A stretch of DNA of 64,000 bases from Lasiodiplodia sp. COLG20 (lineage: Eukaryota; Ascomycota; Dothideomycetes; Botryosphaeriales; Botryosphaeriaceae): positions 186,001 through 250,000 of the forward strand of contig VNWV01000010.1 in NCBI GenBank assembly GCA_009801085.1. Reading direction: 5' to 3'. The notes under the pieces were generated by a model. The model was not told the origin of the DNA and did no database searches. It saw only the letters and a program-made list of their open reading frames with translations. Positions within the stretch are counted from its first letter, which is position 1, and each line of letters starts with the position of its first letter. The translations under genes were made by a program, and so were the position numbers. Below, one piece after another: positions 54,727-64,000 of this stretch.

Positions 54727-56805
54727 GTGGTGGGAGGATTTCTTTTGTTTTCGCACTTGGAGATCTGTCTGGTAAAAAGCTGGGATAGGGCTTCGTTAGG
54801 ATATTTCCGTTTGTGGTATATACCCAGGGGAGCATCAGGGCGCGCGGGATTGGGGGGGTTCAAGGGGCGTTTTTTGGGTAGATTTTGGACACGGGGTCGT
54901 GGACTCTTCCTCAAGGTACAGTCCGCGTCGATGAGACTTTCATAGCTTATTTCCGGTGGTTCGAAGCTCAGAAAGAGCTTCCGCCGATGCATGGCCGTAT
55001 GATCCGGATAGCATATCACGAATATTTACATCGTCACGTTCATGTCTGGTTGGACTTTCCATTTACTGCATTGCTTAATCTTCGGCCCTTTTTTCTTATC
55101 AGAGCGGACATGTTCATTCCTCTTGAAGAGACCTCAAACAAGCGCATTGACCTCAACATGTACAGTCTCTAGTATCAGAAAAGACACGATGAGACCATGT
55201 CTCACGTTAACTGTAAGATTCCTTCAGGATTACAGACGTGTGCCGCCACGTCTATCCGAGAGGTTTCGCTATTACGGAGCTCTTTCGCTCTCTTTGCACT
55301 CCACTTGGGTATGTTGGCTTATGCTGACATCCTCCATCAAACAATTTTGCATGTCGTACGTTCAACTGCAGGGGGGCAAAATGCGTTCCTCGTTACTCTT
55401 ACCAATTTTAGGCAGGTATGTATACTGCGTTGGGTAGCAAGGTTTAGCGCCTACTTTAGCGGCCTTTAGGAGCTCCATCCCTGCATCAATAGGTCTACAT
55501 ACATCTTTTCTTTGCTTTTCCCCTTTATCTCAGTGTCAGCGGGGCAAATCACACAGCACCAGATGCAATCAATAGCCTGATCCTTCTCAGCTGCATGGTC
55601 CCTTTTTTTCCTTCTAGAATCCCGACATGGTCTGTTCGATTCCCCATCTCCTTCAGGCCTTCCAAAACGTGAAACGGGCGAAGGAGCCACACACCCGCAC
55701 AATGATGGATCCCCGTTTTGCACCCACGAACGGCCAAGCCCCCGTCCGAGACACAGCCTTGCCTGATGATCAGCGTTTCCCGCGTTTCCCCGCGTGGCAT
55801 CCCGCTTACACAATTGCGATAGGTTCTAGATCAGTCCCGCCCTCACTCCCTGGTCTTCATACCGCACGATCCTCCCCCGGCCTCGATCCAGGAATTTGCT
55901 CAGCCGCAATGCTTTGCGGATCGGCGGCCGCGACTGCGCGCCGCTCAATCCCGCCGGTTTCCGCTTACTTCCGCTGCGGCCCACCCGCCACCTTATTTAT
56001 TATCGAACGTGGATCATCATCGCTCCCGTTAAGGTTTCTGCGGCACGCAGGATGGGTGTGTATGCATGAGGAAACAGTCCGGGAAGATCTTGAGTTTACT
56101 TCTGACCACGGGCCTAAGGTGCAAGTTATGTCCGTTTTTTTTTCTCCCTCGGACCAGCCCCGTCCACCACCTTGCCTTGAGATTATTTGAGAAACGGTCC
56201 CGGGCTGGCTAGGTTTGGGCGCTTGTGATAATTACGCATGATAACTGCTATTACGGAGTTATCGCAGATATATAGGATGGAGGGCTGATTGAGTTCATGT
56301 CGATCGTAGGATCGCTGAGGAGACCTTGTCCGTCACCAGTCCCGGAATTGCCTTATTCGCTGCCGGCTTGGTGGATGGCAAGATGATTGCACCAGCGGAG
56401 CCAAACTTTGACGATCGGAGATACAACATTCAGCCCCATGTCTATGTCTTTTGTCTTTATGATGCAATTCCCCAGCCTCAAATCATTTGCTCATCTATTC
56501 GTTGCTTGCCACACAAATTATCGCTGGGTAATCAACATGCGCTACTGTTGGAGTATCACTACCCAACCACAAAGTACCCAGTAAGCAAGGCTACTCTGAA
56601 AATTGCTCTCGATCCTGCGAATTACCAGTCACATCGCCACAAGGCTAGATAGTAAGATCTCCCCAGAAGAGGATTCTCGTCACGGACCATCAGGCGTCAA
56701 TAGATGATCATCGCAGCCCAAGAGCTTAATTTTTTCTCTAAAGCTACCGCCGCACATCATTTGAAAAGAAGCTTCTCAATTGTGCACCTCTAAGCTCTGC
56801 CTGCT
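54727..56805. other. Convergent intergenic region, no gene seen
   Basis: About 2.1 kb. A 187-codon plus frame at 55627-56190 and a 108-codon frame at 56326-56652 lack motifs and have unremarkable composition. It includes the 3' UTRs of both flanking genes. Confidence 0.45.
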
Positions 56806-58723
56806 CTAGTCCTCCCGTGTCTCCCGCACTACAGGCTGCAGCTCATGTGACGAAGAGGCCACAGACGAGGCACCACCCGTCGTCCCTTCCACCCCCGGTG
56901 CCACCTCCGCTGCCTCCGCCACGGCCTGGACCGACCCTCCTCCCTCCTTCTTCTCCTTCTTCCACACACTCCCCCTCAGCCCCTCAGGCACCTCGATCGC
57001 AAACACGCTAATTACCAACCCCACCCCGCACAGCCCGACACAAGCCCAATAAACCGCCTTGAACCCCTCTTCTCCAATTGTCCCGCCACCACCGGTCTTG
57101 CCACCCACACCCTCAGCGACGGCAGTCAGCACGGCCAGCCCCAGCACGGAGCCGCCGACCTGCAGGGCGACGTTGAAGACGCCGGCGGCGGCGCCCTGGT
57201 CGCTGCGCGAGGCCTGCGAGACGACGACGACGGAGGCGGCGATGTAGACGGCGCCGATGCCGGCGATGTACAGGATAGTTCCCGGGAGCGTGGTGTGTTG
57301 GTAGGAGTACGAGTGGGTGTTGGTCGTGGCGAAGAGGGCGATGCCGGGGATGGAGAGGGTCCAGCCGAGGATGAACTGTTTTTTCTTTGGTGTTAGAGGG
57401 GGAGGTTGCTATGTTGGGGGGAAAAGGAGGAGGAGGAGAAGGGAAGGTGTTCTTACCATGACCCGCGCGCCCAGCACGGGGACGAGGCGGCCGGACAGCG
57501 TGTTGCAGACCAAGGCGCTGACGCCGAGCGGGATGAACAGGACGGACGTGCGGATGGCGCTGTAGCCGAAGGACCGCTGCAGCTGGACCGTCAGGAAGTA
57601 GGTGCAGGCCTGGCGCACGGCGTAGGTGAGGACCGCCAGCACGAGGGTGAGATCGAAGGAGCGGTTGCGGAACAGGTGCGGCGCGAGGATGGCCTGCGAC
57701 GCCGTCCGCTCGTGCAGCACGAACAGCGCCAGCAGCCCCGCCGACACGCACAGCGTCGCGATGATGGCCGGCGCGTCCCAGCCCGTCGCGTTGGCCGACG
57801 TCAGGGCGTAGGTCAGCAGGAGGATGCCCGGCACGCCGAGGGAGATGCCTAGCGCGTCGAAGCGGATGAGGCGCTCGCGGAGGGATTGGAGGAATTTCTT
57901 CTGGGTTGCGTCGGTGGGGACGTCGGGCGATGCTGAGTCTGAGGGAGGGGGAGTGGCGTCCCGACTGGAGCGTGGCCGAGGGAGGATGAGGTATGCGGCG
58001 GGGATGACGAGGCTTGAGATGATCAGTGATATCCAAAAGATCCATCGCCAGCCGAGAAATGCTGTTAGAACACCTCCCAGGATGAGGCCGATGCTGGCTC
58101 AAGTCAGCCTTGAATCAAGTGGGCTGAAGTGGGCAACCGTACATGAAGCCCAAAGATCCTGCCGCACCCCAGATACCCAGGGCCTTTGCTTTCTTAGCTG
58201 GCTCCGTGAAATACAGGGCAACGTGGGCTTGGGCGGGCGGGATGGTAAATGCTGCCCCGATTCCTTGGAAAGCTCTTGCTATTACAAGCCCTACGAAGGT
58301 GGGCGAGAGAGCGCAGACCAAACTGAATAATGCGAAGAACACCATGCCAAAAAGCAGGACCCGGCGATGACTGCGAGGCGTGTCAGTGTCGTAGAGAAAA
58401 GAGGCGTGCAACATGCACTCACCCAAAGATATCCCCTCCACGGCCACCAAGGAGCAAAAAGCCACCGAACGTCAACGAGTAAGCAGAGATCATCCATTGC
58501 AGGTTGCCGGCATCGACATCGAAATGCTCTTGGATTGTGGGGAGGGCAATGGTGATAGCGCTGAGGTTTGCCAAATCAAGGAACATGGCAGAGCATCTGC
58601 GAGATTCAGTCAGAATGAAGTAGTCGCACATGGCTCCTAAACTCACACGACTGCCAGAATTAAATTGGGGTTGCAGCCCGCCATGCTGTCCGGCATGGAC
58701 TTCAGCCGCTCGAGTATTGTCAT
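56806..58723 (-). CDS. MFS exporter, DHA2-type (14 TM helices)
   Basis: Five exons (58647-58723, 58423-58596, 58143-58370, 57457-58093, 56806-57375) give 561 aa. TM1 begins CSAMFLDLANLSAITIALPTIQ; motif A appears as GGRGGDIFGHRR, and motif C-like glycines in ARAFQGIGAAF and GILGWTLSIPG regions fit the drug:H+ antiporter family. The central loop after TM6 is Pro/Ser-rich (PRPRSSRDATPPPS). The last 50 residues are cytoplasmic and Gly/Ser/Glu-rich. It should sit in the plasma membrane and export, or move ammonium or a small organic compound; the substrate is unknown. The first exon is short (25 codons), and the start at 58723 is the only fitting ATG. Confidence 0.9.
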
Positions 58724-61700
58724 TGTGGCGGTGATTGGGGAATGATGGAGCCAGGTTCAGCAGGGGCGATGCGGCGCTTTTGATGTTCAGCCGGTGTCCC
58801 AGCTGAGAGACCGGACGCCGGTAGAGGCGTAGTCAACCAACGCCGCCGGGCTACGGTATGCAATCAGCAATAAGCAGTACCGCCGCAATCTAAGGGTCCA
58901 CTAATTGTAGATGGCGGGCCGCGTCGCGTATCAAAGCTTGTCATTGCCTAAAAGCTGACATCAGCATGCGCCGGTCTAAAAACCTACGAGAAGCACGTCG
59001 CCCACTGTTCTAATTGTGTTCACTGATTCTTAGCACTTTCAGTAGTCGGAGCCAGGTTTGTCTATTTGTCATTGGGTTAGTCCATTATTCCCTTTCGCAT
59101 GGCTGTGCAAATGCTCCACACCCACCACAATTGAAGTCCTGCACAAATTTAGGACTCATTCAGCAGCTGATATTGAGTTTCGACACATAATCTCCGAAGA
59201 GCGAAGATGATGTTCATATGGGGTGGACTCCGTGCATCGTGGTTAATTGCTTCGTGGGATTTGGTAACTGCAGTGCTATAGGCGTTGAGTACTTGAACGA
59301 TACATGTCTCGCTCATGGTTCAAGACATCTCTCGAAGCTCCCCGATGCACTAAGCCGTTAGCAAGTGCTCTTAGCACTGGATTGCGTGCCCTGCCTCGCT
59401 CAGATAATCCATGCTCGGAATGTCATATCCTTATGGATTTCAAGGACCTCTCAAAAGTTTAACCTGTCAATTGTGTCGGAAGGATGGATCAAGTCGCTCC
59501 ATGAGTCCTTTTCAGTAATGACATCCGATGCGAGTCAGCATCGTGAGCTTGTGGCAGGTGAATAAGAAAAAGCTTACTGTAGCTGCGGTGATTTTCCTTA
59601 GGGCGAGCTTGTTTGCGCGAGTGAGTGCTAGCGCCAGTCTGAAAAGTATAGCAAGGGCAACAACCAAGCTCAATGGCGTGTAGTGGAAGTCGCTGCAGGG
59701 AGTCATGGAGTGAAGTGTTTTGAGACGTTGGAGAAAGATGTGGTGAAGAATTGCAAGAGGGAGGCGCGACCCTGTAACCTGTAACGCGACTCATGACGTC
59801 GTTGCCCAGACGCGCCTTTGACGCCGTATCACATGCGCGCAGGGCGGACCTAAAAGACCACGAAAGCAGGGACTCGACTTCAACACGAGCTATCAATCCC
59901 CTGTTGTCGCCAGTTCGACGTCCAGCTCTCAAGCGTGATGAGCGTGACACGGGCAAAGATCTATTCACAGCGAGGCGCAACTCATCTTTCCATCAGGTCC
60001 TCATGGCCCGGCAGCGCTCACCATATTCTCGCAGTTGCAGAAAGAAGCAGACCGTCATTTCGTATTCGGAAACTCAAATTTGATGACGCGGATGTGCCAG
60101 CAAACAGTGCCACAACATTCTGCTCGTCCACAGAAGCGCTTTTACGGGCCTGAGACGCCTCATTACTGCCAAGATATTGCTCGTGGGCATGGATCCCCGC
60201 TGTTCAGCTGAAGTGGTCCGACATTGAGGCTAGCTGGCCTTCCGGATACTATTCCGATCCACGATGCGTTGAAGCAGATTGGGGACAAGTTTGTAAGCAC
60301 GCACGCGAGCTGACCGCTTGAATGAACCCTGCTGGAAAAGCACATCCCCGCTGACAGTGGAAATCCCTGTGCGCGAGCGGTGCCGAGCCCGTGTGCCATT
60401 TAGCCGTGCCGACGGCAGACTGAATCGCTCCCATGTACGTGCGTTACCCGACGGCCCAGTAAAGAGGCAGCATTACCAGCGAGCGGGCCGCAGAAAGTGG
60501 ATGGGGATGCAGGATGATATCCGGGCATTCTTCGGTGACGGGCCGGTACGGCAAGGCGTGCCTCGAAATCGGCATCATTGAGAACCAAGTCCTCGGGACC
60601 AATGCGGCGGTCGGTACGCATCCGGGAGCACTGGCTGAAGCTCGGGAGATACGGAAGATGGTCGACATGGTTGTGCAAGCGCGAAAGCCAGATCAGCAAG
60701 GCGCCCTGCATCAACGCTTCCTCGCACCAGCTCTCACACGAGAAAGAGCATTTTCGCGTCACCGGCAGCTTCAAGCAACGCTTCTCGGACTTTAGAGGTC
60801 CCCTGTTGACCGGCGCGAATCCGGAGTGGGGCTTTGAACCTGCAGATCACCAACAACCAAGATCCACGACTGAGATAGGCGACGGCCTTGAGGGCTGAGT
60901 TGTCTGTTTCAACCTAAGTTTGGCACCACAATGGCCACGTAACGAGGGCATCCGGTGTCGCTGCCGACCATAGCCGTCTTTGGCCGTTGCTCTGATTCGT
61001 CCTGTAGGGTTGATTCTCGGGTCTCAGTCACATCCATGGGGGTTGCTCCGGTGGGAGTACGACGCAACATGACGTGCCTGATCGCTATCCCACCACAATG
61101 CGGGGCGAAAAGCAGAAGCAAAAGAACACAGTGAATGATAGCATGGCGTTGAGTCGGCTGCGGAAGGACGGGTCGCCTTAGCCGGTCGACGGTTATTTGG
61201 CAGTCCTGGATGATTTGGTAACAGCAAAACGGGTAACCCGGTCGTGAAGTCAGCAGAGGTGGACAACCCGAACAGGGCACCAACAGCACTCGTGCGGGGA
61301 CTGTTGCGCTCGAGCGCGTGACTGGCGTGTTGGGGCCTGACGATTGGCGGTCGCGGAGTTGCGGATGGAAAAGGCTTCGCAAGCATCCCGAAAAGCTCCC
61401 CGACGTCCACCCGCCTCGGCTGAAAGACCAATTGATAGCCGTAGCTCGGCCAGGTTCTCGCACAACGCGCCCCGTGATTGGCTGCCTGTTGCGCCTTAGA
61501 AGTGCCGCGCCGTAGGAAGCGATTGGCAGTACATCCCCCGTGGTTTTACCGCGACATGACTATCTTAAGTCCAATGTATACCTGTTCCGCGCCAAAAACG
61601 GAATCAGGTTCCACCGCAGACCGTCGCAAAATGACACGATGAGGAGTACAGGCCACCAAGCTTCCGGGCCATGCCTGCTACAAGAATGCTGCTGCCCGCT

Positions 61701-61761
61701 GTCCGGGCCACATTATTTGCATACTCAATCGTTTCCCTCGTTTTGATGCCATACGTCCGCC
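58724..61761. other. 3-kb intergenic region, no gene seen
   Basis: The largest stretch here without a recognisable gene. Overlapping open frames of 60-185 codons occur on both strands (for example minus 60909-61463 and minus 59489-59980) without motifs or splice continuation. It carries the promoters of the MFS gene and the beta-glucosidase gene, and may hold non-coding RNA. Confidence 0.45.
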
Positions 61762-64000
61762 ATGGGTTCTACCACCACCACCAATGTTGAGGCCATTCTT
61801 GCCTCGTTGACGCTCGACGAGAAGGTAGGTCCTCTCTCCTTCCCAATTTCGATTCTTTCCACGTCCATTCCAAGACCCAGCCTGCTCTTTCAAACAGCGA
61901 GTCGACGATCGGGACCCCAATTGCCGCACCAGCAAGCTTCAAGTCTGATCGGAACCATTTCTCATTGGCCACATGACTCTTTAGCAATTCTTATCAATAT
62001 TCAGCCCTTAGCCTCCCAGGAGGCAAGCACGGAGCTCCTTTCAAGATCTTTCAAGTCTCGCACAACAACACCCTCACTAACATCCCTCTCCCCAGATCTC
62101 CCTCCTCGCCGGCGTCAACTTCTGGGAAACCGTCGCCATTCCGGACAAAGGCGTGCCCTCGCTCAAGACCAGCGACGGGCCGAACGGCGCTCGCGGGGCC
62201 GAGTTCGCGCACGGCACGACGGCGGCGTGCTTCCCAGCATCAGTATGCCTGGCGTCGACGTTCGACGTGGAGCTGGCGGGGCGGGTAGGCGGCGCCTTGG
62301 CCGAGGAGACGCTGTCCAAGGGGGCGCGCGTGCTGCTGGCGCCGACCGTCTGCCTGCACCGGCACCCGCTGGGCGGGCGCAACTTCGAGTCCTTCTCCGA
62401 GGACCCGCTGCTGGCGGGCAAGCTGGCGGCGGCGTACATCCGCGGCCTCCAGGCGCGCGGGGTCGGTGCGACGATTAAGCACTTCGCCGCCAACGAGCAG
62501 GAGACGCAGCGCTTCACCGTCAACGAGACGATTTCGGAGCGCGCGCTGCGCGAGCTCTACCTCAAGCCGTTCGAGATCGCCATCAAGGAGGCAAAGCCGT
62601 GGGCCGTCATGACGAGCTACAACCTTGTCAACGGGACGCACGCCGACGGCCACGAGTTCCTGCTGAAGAAGGTGCTCCGGGGCGACTGGGGCTGGAAGGG
62701 CCTGGTCATGAGCGACTGGGGCGGAACCAACTCGACGGCCGAGAGCATCAACGCCGGCATGGACCTGGAGATGCCCGGGCCGACCAAGTGGCGCAAGGTC
62801 GAGGACGTGAAGGCGGCCATCAAGGCGGGGACGACGACCGAGGAGGCCGTCACGGACAGGGCCAGGAACGTGCTCGAGCTGCTGGTCAAGACGCGGCAGT
62901 TTGAGGACCCCGTCACGCCGCCGGAGAAGGCGGTCAACAGGCCAGAGGCTCAGCAGCTCATTCGTGAAGTTGGCGGCGCCGGCGCGGTGTTGTTGAAGAA
63001 CAAGGATGGTGTGTTGCCCATCCAGAAGGAGAAGCTGCAGAAGAAGAAGATTGCGGTGTTGGGGCACGCGAAGGATTCTTTGATCCATGGCGGTGGAAGC
63101 GCCTCGGTCAACGCTCACTACAAGATCACCCCCTATGAAGGCCTGAAGGCTGCACTTGGAGATGAGGTGGAGCTGCTTTATGCCAAGGGTAAGTTCTCTG
63201 TCGTTTCTTCGGGATTAGTTGGCTGATAGTCACCAAAGGTGCGCACACTTTCCGTCTTCTGCCGCCGATGGGCAAGTGTGTCAAGGACTTCGAAGGCTCC
63301 CCTGGCTGGACTCTTCAGCGCTTCGACACCGAAGACTACTCCAAGTCGCCCGTCGGCACCAAGAACATCCCCACGTCCAACTGGGCGCCCATCCTCTCGA
63401 CAGAAATCGCCGAGACGTGCAAGCTCACGGGAACCTTCACGCCCGAGACGACGGGCAAGCACTACCTCGGCTTCTCCGGCCTCGGTCCCTCCAAGCTCTT
63501 CATCAACGGCGAGCTCGTCTCGGAGCAGAAGCACAACTACCAAGACCCCATGGGCTTCCTCCTGGGCGGCGGCAAGCAGGAGAACTTCCAGTACCACTTC
63601 GAAGCCGGCAAGCAGTACGCCATCGAGGCGCAGTCGCGGCGGCCGCAGGTCAACAACAGCGGGCTCAGCATCCTGGACAAGTGCATGGGCTTCTACCTAG
63701 GCTTCATGCCCGAGGAGGAGCACGACGAGGACATCCAGGCGCAGGCGGTGGCGGCGGCGCGCGCGGCCGACGTGGCCGTCGTCTTCACGGGCCACACCAA
63801 GGACTGGGAGACGGAGGGCCAGGACCAGGCGTCGTTCCACCTGCCGGCCGACGGCTCGCAGGACGCCCTCGTGGCGGCCGTGGCGGCGGCCAACCCCAAC
63901 ACCGTCGTCGTCAACAGCACGGGCGTCGCCGTGGCCATGCCGTGGATCGACGACGTCGCCGCCGTCGTGCAGGCCTGGTTCCCGGGGCAGGAGGCCGGCA
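61762..64000 (+). CDS. GH3 beta-glucosidase with PA14 insert (3' end beyond window)
   Basis: Exons 61762-61824, 62096-63188 and 63239 to the window edge give about 640 residues so far. The GH3 N-terminal barrel holds SDGPNGARG, FSEDPLLAG, KHFAANEQE and VMSDWGG, where Asp228 is the expected nucleophile. The second GH3 domain starts at GGAGAVLLKNKDGVLP and is interrupted by a PA14 module (LTGTFTPETTGKHYLGFSGLG...LFINGELV), then continues (VVFTGHTKDWETEGQDQ). There is no signal peptide, so this is the intracellular BglI/BglM-like type. It releases glucose from beta-glucosides or cello-oligosaccharides. The first intron (271 nt) is long for this window; the LDEK-ISLLAG join matches the family. 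The gene has no stop inside the window. Confidence 0.93.

Noticed and set aside
56806..64000. Sugar-use cluster of MFS transporter and beta-glucosidase
   Set aside because: The transporter has DHA2 drug-exporter features, not sugar-porter motifs, and 3 kb separates the genes.

Overview
This window looks like nuclear DNA of a filamentous ascomycete (Pezizomycotina, perhaps Dothideomycetes; the class is a guess). The evidence is monocistronic genes on both strands, many 50-110 nt introns with GT..AG ends and CTAAY-like branch sites, and typical Pezizomycotina families: PTH11/rhodopsin-like membrane proteins, fungal GT31 glycosyltransferases, DUF7580-type proteins, CorA-like proteins and BBE-type FAD oxidases. 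I joined exons by eye, using reading frame, splice signals and family motifs. No operon, CRISPR array or complete transposon is visible.

Layout: 0.4-10.8 kb holds a cyclin-L-like gene, a type II membrane GT31-like glycosyltransferase, a seven-helix rhodopsin-like protein and a secreted FAD oxidase. 10.8-15.7 kb is an AT-rich, gene-poor stretch with an intron-containing tRNA-Gly(GCC) and a palindromic, repeat-like patch. 15.7-33 kb is a housekeeping block: a large disordered protein, the ribosome-biogenesis ATPase AFG2, a probable mitochondrial orphan protein, the splicing factor BUD13, a molybdopterin sulfite-oxidase-like enzyme, the alkyltransferase-like DNA repair protein Atl1, a small acidic protein and an HSL-type esterase.

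33-51 kb is more accessory. It has an orphan helical protein, a 1.2 kb hairpin-dense block with no stable reading frame (35.5-36.8 kb), a CorA-like gene whose 5' end is missing or unresolved, a large zinc-finger-like protein, a divergent pair (multi-C2H2 protein and DUF7580 pseudokinase-like protein), a stand-alone N-terminal cullin fragment, and a small F-box protein. 51-64 kb holds a second rhodopsin-like membrane protein, a DHA2-type MFS exporter, 3 kb without a recognisable gene, and the 5' part of a GH3 beta-glucosidase with a PA14 insert that runs off the window.

The best candidates for something undescribed are the structured block at 35.5-36.8 kb, the mini-cullin beside an F-box protein in the 45-51 kb accessory cluster, and an AFG2 whose first ATPase domain has lost several catalytic residues.
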